Shown here: positions 36,243 through 45,118 of the stretch, in pieces | Position numbering within the stretch: the stretch's first letter is position 1 | Layout of the letters: every line of letters starts with the position of its first letter | DNA from: Clostridia bacterium | GTDB lineage: Bacteria; Bacillota; Clostridia; Oscillospirales; CAG-272 | DNA: 64,000 nucleotides | Reading direction: 5' to 3' | Assembly (NCBI GenBank): GCA_017463125.1 | Contig: JAFTPV010000018.1 | Span: 62,001-126,000, forward strand | The notes under the pieces: model-generated | What the model was told of the DNA's origin: nothing | Seen by the model: only the letters and a program-made list of their open reading frames with translations | Database searches by the model: none | Translations under genes and position numbers: made by a program

Positions 36243-37085
36243 TTAGGTCTTGAATCTGTCGATAAGAGCCAAACGCTTTGTGGAATATTTGTATGCATTT
36301 TCAAAATCGGCAAGCTGCTTGTAGCAAAGCTCTATATCTGCATAAAGGTTAAGGTAGAAATATGCGTTATAAGCGTCGGTGTGCCGCTCCCCCTCAATCT
36401 CCTTCATTAGAGAAAGCGCCTCCTCATAGCGCCGCTCCTTCAAAAATGCCTTTGCTCTAATGTGCTTTTCAAAAGCAGGAGTGCGAGGAACGTGAGTTTT
36501 ATCCTGCAAAATATATCTGTATAGCTCCAGATCCATTACGTTATCGCTTTTTTTCTCAAAAAGACGCGTATCAAGCTCCAAAACAGGAGCGGTAATGTTC
36601 TTTGCTATCGCCATATACATTATCCCGAGAGCTTCTATGCGCGACGTATCGTATACGGTTTTTGAGGCGTATTTTGTAGCTAAAGCGAGAAAATCCTTAC
36701 CGCTGGCGAGTGAGCCGTAAAGCACGGCCTCCTTTCCAAGCTCGAAATAACAGCACGCTAGTATGTACGACAGCTCATCGTCGTATTCTGAAATGCTCTC
36801 GATTAAGGATATGCATTTTTTATACTGCTTTTCTCCAAGATATGTGCGGATAGTCCGTATCTTTTCATTTTTTTGATAAACACACAGATTCTCATCATCA
36901 GAAAGAAGATAAGAAATCGGCAGCTCAAGTCTCATAGCCAAATATCTGACGGTGTCGAGGGAAGGGGTAGCCCTTCCTCTCTCGATAGCGCTGAGCATAT
37001 TTCTTGTAATTTTGTTTTCGCATATAGCTGCCTGTGTCAGCTTTTTCTGCTTTCTTGCAGCCTTTATTTTTTCACCTAAAGTCAT
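36243..37085 (-). CDS. XRE-family regulator with a helical repeat domain
   Basis: A 280-residue regulator with an N-terminal lambda-repressor-type helix-turn-helix (about 5-60; KLTQAAICENKITRNMLSAIERGRA is its core) and a long helical region (about 75-280) that looks like degenerate TPR repeats, as in RRNPP-type or related sensors. The ATG at 37085 has GGGTGA five bases before it; the GTG at 37094 lies inside that ribosome binding site. It is downstream of the recombinase gene (50-base gap), and its 3' terminator separates it from the decarboxylase operon promoter. It could sense a peptide or protein partner, but no small peptide gene is visible beside it. Target genes are unknown. Confidence 0.85.
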   Translation of the reverse strand: MTLGEKIKAARKQKKLTQAAICENKITRNMLSAIERGRATPSLDTVRYLAMRLELPISYLLSDDENLCVYQKNEKIRTIRTYLGEKQYKKCISLIESISEYDDELSYILACCYFELGKEAVLYGSLASGKDFLALATKYASKTVYDTSRIEALGIMYMAIAKNITAPVLELDTRLFEKKSDNVMDLELYRYILQDKTHVPRTPAFEKHIRAKAFLKERRYEEALSLMKEIEGERHTDAYNAYFYLNLYADIELCYKQLADFENAYKYSTKRLALIDRFKT

Positions 37086-37135
37086 TTGTTTCACCCAAAA
37101 ACGAAAATTTGTGGTTTATTTTGGAGCAGAGTTCA

Positions 37136-38155
37136 CTATTTGTCATTTATAATTAGATCGGACAGAGGGTTTGCGTCCATTGCCTGTTCCATATTTGCAC
37201 TCGTGATATGCGTGTATATCTGTGTTGTGTTTAACTGCTCGTGGCCTAAAATATCCTTAAGAACTCTTATATCCACTTTGCCGCTCTGATACATCAGTGT
37301 TGCGGCGGTATGGCGTAATTTATGTACCGAAAGCCCCTTTTCACCAAGTCCTGCAATGTCAAGATATTTATATATCATCCATTGCACCGTCTTTGCGGAA
37401 ATACGTTGTTGCCTCGTACTCAAAAAGAGGGCGTTATCCGACGTGCGAACAAATCGCGGATCAAGTCTGCTTTTTAAGTAGGTGGCAAGAGCCGCACGAG
37501 CTGCGGAATTAAGATAAATTATTCTCTCTTTATTTCCTTTTCCCAGAACCTTCATCGACTGAAGCTCTGAATCAAGACTTTGTAAATTTAGTCCGACCAG
37601 CTCGGATAGACGCATACCCGTATTAAGAAACAGGAGGATTATCGTGTAGTCGCGCAGCATAGTCTTTGATTCTTTGTCGGAGCGCACGGCTTCGAGGAGC
37701 CTTACTGATTCCTCGAGTGATAAGTATTTAGGCAGGGTAGATGCCTTTTTAGGCGAATCGATCTCCGCTACGGGATTTTTATCCACGTAATGCTTTTTAT
37801 CATAAACGTATTTATAAAGCGAGCGAAGTGCGGAGAGCTTTCGCATTCTCGTTGTGGTTGAGTTTCTGCGCTCGTAGCCGGTATACATAAGAAATTCGTA
37901 TATCGTTTCCGGGATTATCTCGGCTATTGTGCTGATTGTAACGTCGGTAATGCTTATTTTTTCAAACTCCTCCTTCGAGGGCACATCGGGCATATCCTTG
38001 GATTTTATGTATCTGAAAAAGGTACGGAGATCTAAAAGATATTCGCAAACAGTTTTTTCGCTGTTGCCCTTGATGTTAACCGTATGCGAGGCGTATTCTC
38101 TCAAAATAGGAGGGAAGGTCTTGAACTCGCTGCTTTTGAAGGTTAAAACTGACAT
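37136..38155 (-). CDS. Tyrosine recombinase, XerC/XerD type
   Basis: A 339-residue site-specific recombinase. The core-binding N domain (about 1-120) is longer than in Xer proteins of Proteobacteria. The catalytic domain has the full set: Arg in NTGMRLSELVGL, Lys in VLGKGNKERII, HKLRHTAATLMYQSG (His-x-x-Arg), LGHEQLNTTQIYTH (second His) and the Tyr in that segment. The start is the ATG at 38155 with GAAGGAGG six bases upstream. It could be the chromosome dimer resolvase or a recombinase of a lost element. No attachment-site repeats, phage genes or transposon ends are visible, so I favour a resident Xer-like role. Confidence 0.9.
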   Translation of the reverse strand: MSVLTFKSSEFKTFPPILREYASHTVNIKGNSEKTVCEYLLDLRTFFRYIKSKDMPDVPSKEEFEKISITDVTISTIAEIIPETIYEFLMYTGYERRNSTTTRMRKLSALRSLYKYVYDKKHYVDKNPVAEIDSPKKASTLPKYLSLEESVRLLEAVRSDKESKTMLRDYTIILLFLNTGMRLSELVGLNLQSLDSELQSMKVLGKGNKERIIYLNSAARAALATYLKSRLDPRFVRTSDNALFLSTRQQRISAKTVQWMIYKYLDIAGLGEKGLSVHKLRHTAATLMYQSGKVDIRVLKDILGHEQLNTTQIYTHITSANMEQAMDANPLSDLIINDK

Positions 38156-38245
38156 ATTTTCCTCCTTCGTAAACGTTTTCACCTTATATTATACAAAATT
38201 TTTCGCGGATTTAGTGGATAAACTGTAAACATTTTGAAAGTAGGG

Positions 38246-38273
38246 TTGCTTTTTTTCTATTTTGTGATAGAAT
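38246..38273 (+). promoter_or_regulatory. Possible promoter of the 38.3 kb membrane protein gene
   Basis: TTGCTT at 38246-38251, 16-base spacer, TAGAAT at 38268-38273. A weaker match than the other promoters here. Confidence 0.4.
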
Positions 38274-38306
38274 ATAAATGCAAAAAAATATTTTTGGAGT
38301 GATTTT

Positions 38307-38894
38307 GTGAAAGTATTCAAGTCCCATTCGTACGATGTTGTACGCCTCATAATAAACCAAATAGGTATTTCTATATTTGCTCTCGTTCTTTATACGTCTA
38401 TGGGATTTATCGGTGAAAACAATGCGGAGATTGCGTCCATGCTGCAAATAGCCTTTTCTGCGTTCTCTGTTGTTTTTTATTATGCGCTGATTTACAATGT
38501 TGTTTGGGAGATAGGCGCAAAGGATTCTGTTCAGATAGAGAACGGCAAGGAAGCTCTTGTGTATTCTAAGGGAATACAGCTTGCTCTTTACGCAAATATA
38601 CCTAATATAGTAATATCTCTTCTTGCAACTCTTACCAAGGTGGTTTACATCTTCACTGGAATTGAAGGGTTAAATACGGCGTTCTTCTTATTTAATCTTT
38701 TTATGCGCTTTATTCTTTCTATGTATATCGGCGTCATCAGTGCTATAACCGCCCCCTTTGCAGACCTTGTTGATATATATCTTCTTCAAAGTATTGCTTA
38801 CGTTATAATTCCTCTGCTTTCTCTTCTTGTTTGTCACGCAGCTTACACTCTCGGTAGAAAAAATTTCAGAGTTTTTAATAAAGCATCTAACTGA
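38307..38894 (+). CDS. Integral membrane protein of unknown function
   Basis: A 195-residue hydrophobic protein, starting at a GTG at 38307 with GGAG eight bases before it. About five membrane helices are visible: residues about 14-35, 48-68, 90-115, 120-150 and 155-180. Between helices 2 and 3 lies a short charged segment (EIGAKDSVQIENGKEALVYSKG). No enzyme motif or known domain stands out. It is followed by a hairpin with a T tract that also covers the ribosome binding site of the next gene. Its short distance to cwlD hints at an envelope role, but nothing in the sequence settles it. Confidence 0.75.
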   Translation: MKVFKSHSYDVVRLIINQIGISIFALVLYTSMGFIGENNAEIASMLQIAFSAFSVVFYYALIYNVVWEIGAKDSVQIENGKEALVYSKGIQLALYANIPNIVISLLATLTKVVYIFTGIEGLNTAFFLFNLFMRFILSMYIGVISAITAPFADLVDIYLLQSIAYVIIPLLSLLVCHAAYTLGRKNFRVFNKASN

Positions 38895-38921
38895 TTTGCA
38901 AAAAAATGTAATACTTATAAT

Positions 38922-38960
38922 AAAACCTCCATATAGTTTCTTAAAGCTGTGGAGGTTTTT
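38922..38960 (+). terminator. Terminator-like hairpin that includes the cwlD ribosome binding site
   Basis: AAAACCTCCA (38922-38931) pairs with TGGAGGTTTT (38950-38959), then T and ATATG. The 3' arm contains GGAGG at 38951-38955, seven bases before the cwlD ATG at 38963. It can therefore end the upstream transcript and hide the cwlD start in any read-through mRNA. Confidence 0.7.
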
Positions 38961-38962
38961 AT

Positions 38963-39706
38963 ATGTTTTTTTATACTGTAAATTTGAAAAAGCACAGATT
39001 TTCGCTTTCGTTGGCGGCAATTGCGCTTATACTTATTGTATCTATGCTGATTTCCTCGTTTATCGTCACAGAGGTGTACGGTGAGGAGCTTTTTATCGAG
39101 GCTTCCAAGGAAATCAATAACTCAAAAATCGTAATTGTAGATGCGGGACACGGCGGCGAGGACGGCGGTGCCTCCGGTGCTGACGGTACGCTCGAAAAGG
39201 ATCTTAATCTTCAGCTTGCGCTGGAGGTTGGCGCTCGATTTGAGGAAGCGGGATATGCCGTCGTATACACGAGAACCGACGACAGACTTCTTTATCTTCC
39301 GGAGGAGGACGTAAAGGGAATCAGAAAAATATCAGATCTTAAAAATCGCTGTAAGGTTGCCGAGATGTATCCAGACTCCGTTTTCGTGAGTATACATATG
39401 AACTCGTTTGGTGATTCCAAGTATTCGGGACTTCAGGTGTATTATTCAATCGAGAATGAAGCCAGCGAGAGAATTGCCAGAGCTGTACAGGAACAGGTAA
39501 GGGCAGACGTTCAGCCGGATAATAACCGTAAGATAAAGGCGGGCAAAGGAATATATTTGCTCGAAAATATTTCCAATCCTGCTGTGCTTGTTGAGTGTGG
39601 TTTTTTGACTAACGCCGAGGAATGTAAAAAACTTTCTGAAAAAGAATATCAAAAACAATTGAGTTTTTCAATAGTTTGTGGTATTATTAATAGTATAGAA
39701 AATTAA
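38963..39706 (+). CDS. N-acetylmuramoyl-L-alanine amidase, CwlD-like (Amidase_3)
   Basis: A zinc amidase that cuts the bond between N-acetylmuramic acid and the stem peptide outside the membrane. An N-terminal signal anchor (about residues 12-38) precedes an Amidase_3 domain (about 55-240). Metal and catalytic residues are visible: VDAGHGGEDGG (His), TLEKDLNL (Glu), VSIHMNS (His) and VLVECGFLTN (catalytic Glu). At 247 residues with one anchor and no extra binding repeats it matches CwlD, which in spore formers makes cortex muramic delta-lactam. That would hint at sporulation ancestry but is not proof. The GGAGG ribosome binding site is embedded in a hairpin. radA follows after 21 bases. Confidence 0.88.
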   Translation: MFFYTVNLKKHRFSLSLAAIALILIVSMLISSFIVTEVYGEELFIEASKEINNSKIVIVDAGHGGEDGGASGADGTLEKDLNLQLALEVGARFEEAGYAVVYTRTDDRLLYLPEEDVKGIRKISDLKNRCKVAEMYPDSVFVSIHMNSFGDSKYSGLQVYYSIENEASERIARAVQEQVRADVQPDNNRKIKAGKGIYLLENISNPAVLVECGFLTNAEECKKLSEKEYQKQLSFSIVCGIINSIEN

Positions 39707-39727
39707 ATCGTAAGAAGGACGTACAAA

Positions 39728-41110
39728 ATGAAGGGACCGAAGATAGTATTCGTTTGCAGGGAGTGTGGAAAGACCAGCCCCAAGTGGCTTGGTAAATGCA
39801 CCGACTGCGGCGCTTGGAACAGCTTCGATGAAGAAGAAATCAGAGAAAATCCTAAAATTACGAGCATAAACAGAGGCAGAAGCACAAACAAGGCGGAAAA
39901 ATTCTCCGAGCTAGCTCTTCCTACGTATATGAGAACCAAGACGGGAATGGGTGAGCTTGACAGAGTTCTCGGGGGAGGTCTTGTTGACAGCTCCGTCGTG
40001 CTGCTCTCCGGTGAGCCGGGTATCGGTAAATCGACTCTTCTTTTGCAGATTTGCTCCGAGCTTGGTAAGACGAGGAAGGTGCTTTACGTTTCCGGAGAGG
40101 AATCTAAGGGGCAGCTAAAATTAAGAGCAGAGCGGCTCGGCATACTTGGGGATTCGATATATTTACTTACCGAAACCGACATTGACGCTGTGCTTGATGA
40201 GTGTGCAGACCTTAAGCCTGATGTGGTTATTATAGACTCTGTGCAGACTCTTTCCACGATGCGTCTTTCTTCTGTGCCGGGAAGCATTACACAGGTGCGT
40301 GAGGGCGCTATGGCATTCATAAATTATGCTAAAAATAACGGGGCTGCCGTCTTTCTCGTAGGACACGTCAACAAAGAGGGCGGAATTTCAGGCCCCAAGG
40401 TTCTGGAACACATGGTTGACGCGGTTCTGTATTTTGAGGGTGAGAGAACGAACTCCTACCGAATTATCCGCGCTATCAAGAACCGCTTTGGTTCGACTAA
40501 TGAGATCGGCGTTTTCGAGATGGGGGACAGAGGCCTTATTGAAATACCGAATCCAAGCGAGGTCGTTATAGCAGAAAGACCGAAAAACACCAGCGGCTCC
40601 TGTGCTGGCTGCGTTATGCAGGGAACGCGCCCGATAATTTCTGAGATACAGTCACTTGTAGCAAAGAGCGTTTACGCAACGGGTAAGCGCACCTCTGACG
40701 GCTTCGATTATAACAGAATGTGTCTGCTTATAGCGGTGCTTGAAAAGAGAATGGGACTCAAATTCTACGAAAACGACGTGTACTTAAACGTTGCGGGCGG
40801 TATTCGCCTTGACGAGCCTAGTGCCGACCTCTCGATTGCTATGGCGCTCATCAGTGGAATCACAGACAGAGTTATTCCCGATAATCTTATAGCCTTTGGT
40901 GAGATAGGACTTTCCGGTGAGGTAAGAGCCGTATCACATATTGATTACAGAGTAAAAGAGGCAGTAAGACTTGGATTTACCAAAATTATCCTTCCTAATA
41001 AGAACATTACCAAGACATTAAAGGTGCCAGAAGGTGTTGAGCTTTGCGGTGTCAGCAACATATATCAGGTTCTTGTATATATGATAAGTAAAAGCGATGA
41101 GCAGGTATAA
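39728..41110 (+). CDS. radA: DNA repair protein RadA
   Basis: RecA-related ATPase that promotes branch migration during recombination. Domains in order: the N-terminal zinc finger CRECGKTSPKWLGKCTDCG (about 10-28), Walker A GEPGIGKST (about 96-104), Walker B VVIIDSVQTL, the RadA-specific AIKNRFGSTNEIGVFEM motif (about 250-266), and a C-terminal Lon-protease-like domain (about 300-455) without the catalytic dyad in an obvious form. The 460-residue length is standard. It lies 21 bases after cwlD, so probably in the same transcript, and a hairpin terminator follows at 41139-41186. Confidence 0.95.
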   Translation: MKGPKIVFVCRECGKTSPKWLGKCTDCGAWNSFDEEEIRENPKITSINRGRSTNKAEKFSELALPTYMRTKTGMGELDRVLGGGLVDSSVVLLSGEPGIGKSTLLLQICSELGKTRKVLYVSGEESKGQLKLRAERLGILGDSIYLLTETDIDAVLDECADLKPDVVIIDSVQTLSTMRLSSVPGSITQVREGAMAFINYAKNNGAAVFLVGHVNKEGGISGPKVLEHMVDAVLYFEGERTNSYRIIRAIKNRFGSTNEIGVFEMGDRGLIEIPNPSEVVIAERPKNTSGSCAGCVMQGTRPIISEIQSLVAKSVYATGKRTSDGFDYNRMCLLIAVLEKRMGLKFYENDVYLNVAGGIRLDEPSADLSIAMALISGITDRVIPDNLIAFGEIGLSGEVRAVSHIDYRVKEAVRLGFTKIILPNKNITKTLKVPEGVELCGVSNIYQVLVYMISKSDEQV

Positions 41111-41138
41111 AACGGCATAAATACGATATTTTTAACAT

Positions 41139-41186
41139 AAACGCGGTCTAAATTGTGCAATTATCACAAATGAAAGCCGCGTTTTT
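41139..41186 (+). terminator. Probable terminator after radA
   Basis: AACGCGG (41140-41146) pairs with CCGCGTT (41177-41183), then TTT. The 30-base loop contains a smaller stem (TTGTG with CACAA). Confidence 0.65.
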
Positions 41187-41211
41187 CTACATTCTGAGGC
41201 TCGGTTTCTTC

Positions 41212-41240
41212 TTGAAATATATGGAAAAATAGTGTATAAT
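41212..41240 (+). promoter_or_regulatory. Sigma-A promoter of the EF-G-like gene
   Basis: TTGAAA at 41212-41217, 17-base spacer, TATAAT at 41235-41240, 66 bases before the start codon. Confidence 0.75.
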
Positions 41241-41306
41241 TTAATTAGATGTTTTTGCGAGGTCATTCGCATTTGCACATAATTTATCACAAGGAGTTAT
41301 CTTCTC

Positions 41307-43391
41307 ATGGAACAGGTTTACACCAAAAGTATTCGTAACGTAGCCCTCCTCGGCCACAGCGGAGGTGGAAAGACTTCACTGGCAGAGTCAATGCTTTATA
41401 TTTCAAGACTCACCGACCGTCTTGGTAATGTTACCGACGGTAATACAATATGCGACTACGATCCGGAGGAGATCAAGAGAGGTTATTCTATTTCAGCGGC
41501 ATGTGCGCCGCTTCTTTGGAACGGAGCTAAAATTAACATACTTGATACCCCCGGCTTCTTTGATTTTGAAGGTGAGGCAAGACAGTGTGTCAGAGCCGCT
41601 GACGCTGCTATTATAGTCGTTGACGGTAAGGCAGGCATTGAGGTCGGCACCGAGCTTGCATGGAAGCTTGCATCTGATGCGGGTATCCCGAAGGCATTCT
41701 TCATTAACCGCTTTGACGACGGCGAGGCACGTTTTTATAAGGTGTTTGGCGCTATAAGAGAAAAGTACGGTCTTAACGTTTGTCCCGTACAGATTCCGAT
41801 TATAGACGGCGATACAGTTATTGGATTTGCAAACCTCGTTGAAATGTGTGTTTACACGTTTGAAAAGACGACGGGTGAATATATCCGCAGTGCAATTCCC
41901 GATAAGTTCAAGGACGTTTGTGATGAGTATCATGCGATTCTTCTTGAGGCTATCGCGCAGACGAGCGACGAGCTTATGGACAAATTCTTTAATGAAGAGC
42001 CTATTTCTCGAGATGAGGCTCTCGAGGCTATCCACCAAGGCATCATCACGGGTGATATAGTTCCCGTATTCTGCGGTGCTGCTATTAAAAACTGGGGTAT
42101 AAAGACATTCCTTGATACTATTTCCGAGTCCTTCCCAAGACCTACAGCCCGTAAGGTTGAGCATCTTGTTGATGCGGAAGGCAATCTCGCCGAAGTTGGT
42201 ATTGACCCGGATAGCGCCGACACATCTCTCTTCGTATTTAAGACCGTTGCCGATCCCTTTGTTGGTAAGATGTCGTTCTTTAAGGTTATGAACGGTACTC
42301 TTAAAAAGGATATGGTGCTTCGCAATACAACAAGCGGAGCAAACGAGAAGCTTAATAAAATATTTATCCTTCGCGGTAAAAAGCAGATAGATGTTGACGC
42401 TCTCTCGTGCGGTGATATAGGCGTTGTTGCAAAGCTTTCTGCAACGAATACTAATGATACTCTGACAACAGGCTCTGCTGATATTAAGTATGCGCCTATC
42501 AAGTATCCGAGACCCTATCTCACGATGGCTATCAAGCCTATGGCAAAGGGCGATGAGGATAGAATCTCCTCCGGTATTGCAAGACTTCTTGAGGAGGATC
42601 TTACTATCAAGTACGTGAACAATTCCGAGACGAAGCAGCTTACGGTTTCGGGTCTTGGTGACATTCACCTTGACATCGTTGTTTCCAAGCTTAAGAACCG
42701 CTTTGGCGCAAACGTTGAGCTCACGACTCCGAAGATCGCATACCGAGAAACGATAAAGAAGAAGGTTGACGTTGAAGGAAAGCATAAGAAGCAGTCCGGC
42801 GGCTCTGGTCAGTACGGTCACGTTAAGATCACGTTCTCTCCCGGTGAGGCAGAGGGGCTTACGTTCACCGAGTCCGTCTTCGGTGGCGCTGTTCCTAAGA
42901 ATTTCTTCCCGGCTGTTGAGCAGGGTATTAAAGAGGCTATGCAGAAGGGCGTTCTTGCGGGCTATCCCGTAGTTCATCTCGCGGCTAACCTTTACGACGG
43001 CTCTTATCACGACGTTGACTCTAACGAAATTTCCTTCAAGCTTGCTGCTAATATCGCGTACCGCGACGGTCTTCCTCAGGCAAATCCCGTGCTTCTTGAG
43101 CCGGTTGGCGAGCTTAAGGTTTATGTTCCTGATAACTACGTGGGTGACGTTATGGGTGATCTTAACAAGCGTCGCGGTAGGGTAATGGGCATTGAGCCGG
43201 CAGAAGACGGCTCTGATACGCAGACTGTTCTTGCAGAGGTTCCTTTCTCCGAGATGACTGATTACGTTATCGCTCTTCGTGCATCAACACAGGGACGCGG
43301 CAGATTTGACTTTGATTTCATCAGATACGATGAGGTACCCGCTTCTATTACAGAGAAGGTTATTGCGGAAGCAAAGCGCGAGCAGGCATAA
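41307..43391 (+). CDS. Elongation factor G paralogue (EF-G-like GTPase)
   Basis: A 694-residue translational GTPase with the five-domain EF-G layout. The P-loop is GHSGGGKTS (residues 16-24) instead of AHIDAGKTT, the G3 motif is DTPGFFDF, and the G4 motif is INRFD in place of NKMD, where Lys is replaced by Arg. Domain IV has GGSGQYGHVKITFSP and the C-terminal domain V has VMGDLNKRRGRVMGIEP, both canonical. This is the second EF-G type seen in many Bacteria, usually encoded away from the rpsL-rpsG-tuf operon, as here. Its role (translocation under special conditions, ribosome recycling, or other) is not settled for the family. It has its own promoter and a GC-rich terminator. Confidence 0.88.
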   Translation: MEQVYTKSIRNVALLGHSGGGKTSLAESMLYISRLTDRLGNVTDGNTICDYDPEEIKRGYSISAACAPLLWNGAKINILDTPGFFDFEGEARQCVRAADAAIIVVDGKAGIEVGTELAWKLASDAGIPKAFFINRFDDGEARFYKVFGAIREKYGLNVCPVQIPIIDGDTVIGFANLVEMCVYTFEKTTGEYIRSAIPDKFKDVCDEYHAILLEAIAQTSDELMDKFFNEEPISRDEALEAIHQGIITGDIVPVFCGAAIKNWGIKTFLDTISESFPRPTARKVEHLVDAEGNLAEVGIDPDSADTSLFVFKTVADPFVGKMSFFKVMNGTLKKDMVLRNTTSGANEKLNKIFILRGKKQIDVDALSCGDIGVVAKLSATNTNDTLTTGSADIKYAPIKYPRPYLTMAIKPMAKGDEDRISSGIARLLEEDLTIKYVNNSETKQLTVSGLGDIHLDIVVSKLKNRFGANVELTTPKIAYRETIKKKVDVEGKHKKQSGGSGQYGHVKITFSPGEAEGLTFTESVFGGAVPKNFFPAVEQGIKEAMQKGVLAGYPVVHLAANLYDGSYHDVDSNEISFKLAANIAYRDGLPQANPVLLEPVGELKVYVPDNYVGDVMGDLNKRRGRVMGIEPAEDGSDTQTVLAEVPFSEMTDYVIALRASTQGRGRFDFDFIRYDEVPASITEKVIAEAKREQA

Positions 43392-43409
43392 TTTGTATAT
43401 TTGATTTTT

Positions 43410-43441
43410 GCGAGGCTGACTAGAATCAGCCTCGCTCTTCG
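43410..43441 (+). terminator. Terminator after the EF-G-like gene
   Basis: A perfect 10-bp stem (43410-43419 with 43426-43435) with a 6-base loop, followed by TCTTCGTTTT; the T tract is imperfect. Confidence 0.7.
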
Positions 43442-43561
43442 TTTTGACAAAATAAAAGATTTTTTCTAAAACCTATTGAAAAAAAAGAACGTAAGTGCTA
43501 TAATATTATATGTATAACTATTTGTGCGCATTTTCTGCACTTTTTTGTGAAAGGATTGTTT

Positions 43562-45016
43562 ATGAAGGCATATTTATCACTATTGCGTATAGTGTCTTTT
43601 ATCCTCATTTTTGTTATAGGCATGTTGGCCGGTATGGCGGCACTTGTCGGAATAGGTGCTTACGGAGCTATGAATTTGTCATTAAACGACTTGGCTTCAT
43701 TTGGCTTTGCTGTGGATACGGGTCTTTTCCGCGATGATGCGAATCAGGATATAAGAGATTTCTCCATAGTAGATATGGTAACTGAAATTATCGCGATTGG
43801 TGCTCTTGGCGATGAGGGAACACTTAATTACATATCGGAGGAATACGGCCTCGTCCTTCCCGATGAGGGTGAGCAGCCTCTGCTTGATGCGATGCGCGAC
43901 GTTTCTCTGTCTATCATCTTTACTCCCGAGGGACTTGACATAGCTCTTAATTCTGTTTTTATCGGTGACGTTTTCGGATATACAAGAGTGGACCCTGATG
44001 ATAGCGCAGAAAATCCAGACGGTGGAGCTTCTGATGGCGATACCGGTACAGAGAACAGCGGCGAGGAAAATTCCGATCAAAGCACTGTAAATCCCGTTAA
44101 TTCTACGGAAATTTCCGGAGATAATGCAACTAATGCCGATACAACCACACCGGATAACGACACAACTACACCGAACCCTGATACAACAGAACCTGACACC
44201 GAAAGCACAGTACCGAATTATACATGGAAGACTGAAGACGGAGAGATTGTTGTAGGTGTTCAAGCAAAGCTCGCTAATTACACGGTTTATCAGCTTCTTA
44301 ATAACGAGGTGAACCTTACCGGACTAGTTGGTGACACCCCGATTGGCGAAATTGCAGGATACACGTATGATGAATTTAGCGGCAAGTGGATCAGGGAAGT
44401 TGAGGGCGAAGAGGATAAATACGAGGAGCTTACCGGCTTCATTGGCGTTATAGCGGACAGAAAGCTTGATAATCTTGACGGTGTACTTGACGGCGCTCTT
44501 ATGGGCGATATTCTTGATTATACAAAGAAAACGACCGAAAACGACGAGTATGTTGTATTAAGGCAAGAAGATGACGGTACTCTCATATATCAGTGGCAGA
44601 TGAAGGGAGAAAGCGGTGAGCTACAGGATGTTGACTCTCTTATGAACGTCGTTGCAAATACGACCTTTGACGAGATAGGCAATCTTACGAGCAAGCTTAC
44701 TCTCGGCGATGTCGTTGGCGAAACCTCTTGTAAGTATGTAAATCTTATAGGACCGGAAACCAAGATTACTAACCTTTCAGAGAAGGCAGATGCAGTGTTT
44801 ACCGATTCTACGATGGCGATGTTTGTTGACGCGGGTCTTATAAACTTTGAAGATCCGGCGGACGAAGAGAAATTCAAGGATGCTTTTGGTATGTATACAA
44901 TGAATGGGTTTATTGAAAAGGTTATGAACCCTACAATCGATGATACAACAAACGATACGACGCAAGATACCTCTTCGGATAATATAGCTGAAGATACTGC
45001 GAACACAACAGAGTAA
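43562..45016 (+). CDS. Membrane-anchored acidic extracellular protein with a Thr/Asp linker and GD-x-x-GYT repeats
   Basis: I do not recognise a family. The ATG at 43562 has AAAGGA seven bases upstream and gives 484 residues. A single membrane helix (about 8-38) is followed by an acidic exported region. Residues about 148-222 are low complexity, rich in Thr, Asp, Asn, Ser and Glu, as in wall-spanning linkers. A short motif recurs: FIGDVFGYT, PIGEIAGYT, LMGDILDYT and TLGDVVGET, each after a hydrophobic segment, which suggests four related units of a repeat domain. The C-terminus is another Thr/Asp-rich tail. No LPXTG or catalytic motif is seen. It probably sits on the cell surface; no function can be given. 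Confidence 0.75.
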   Translation: MKAYLSLLRIVSFILIFVIGMLAGMAALVGIGAYGAMNLSLNDLASFGFAVDTGLFRDDANQDIRDFSIVDMVTEIIAIGALGDEGTLNYISEEYGLVLPDEGEQPLLDAMRDVSLSIIFTPEGLDIALNSVFIGDVFGYTRVDPDDSAENPDGGASDGDTGTENSGEENSDQSTVNPVNSTEISGDNATNADTTTPDNDTTTPNPDTTEPDTESTVPNYTWKTEDGEIVVGVQAKLANYTVYQLLNNEVNLTGLVGDTPIGEIAGYTYDEFSGKWIREVEGEEDKYEELTGFIGVIADRKLDNLDGVLDGALMGDILDYTKKTTENDEYVVLRQEDDGTLIYQWQMKGESGELQDVDSLMNVVANTTFDEIGNLTSKLTLGDVVGETSCKYVNLIGPETKITNLSEKADAVFTDSTMAMFVDAGLINFEDPADEEKFKDAFGMYTMNGFIEKVMNPTIDDTTNDTTQDTSSDNIAEDTANTTE

Positions 45017-45025
45017 TAAAATTTT

Positions 45026-45060
45026 AGGACTGCGAATTGTTTTTTTGCAGTCCTTTTTTC
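45026..45060 (+). terminator. Terminator after the 43.6 kb surface protein gene
   Basis: AGGACTGC (45026-45033) pairs with GCAGTCCT (45047-45054), followed by TTTTTC. Confidence 0.85.
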
Positions 45061-45073
45061 TGAAATTTGGCAA

Positions 45074-45099
45074 TAAAAAAAGAGGCAGAAGCCTCTTTT
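45074..45099 (-). terminator. Terminator after the NagB-like gene
   Basis: AGAGGC (45081-45086) pairs with GCCTCT (45091-45096). On the minus strand it is followed by TTTTTT (45080-45075). Confidence 0.75.
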
Positions 45100-45118
45100 C
45101 TTGTTTGTGTAGTGAGGA

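Noticed and set aside
37136-38155. Integrase of a prophage or integrative element.
   Set aside because: No phage, conjugation or transposase genes and no flanking direct repeats were found; neighbours are ordinary chromosomal genes.
41493-43010. A 505-codon open frame antisense to the EF-G-like gene; similar long antisense frames occur at 55170-56483 and 45984-47294.
   Set aside because: Each lies exactly opposite a gene with strong family motifs, has no recognisable domain or ribosome binding site, and reflects the codon bias of the sense gene.
44100-44220. Short tandem repeats that might be a CRISPR-like or satellite array.
   Set aside because: They are in-frame Thr/Asp/Pro codons of a low-complexity protein linker; spacers and identical repeats are absent.
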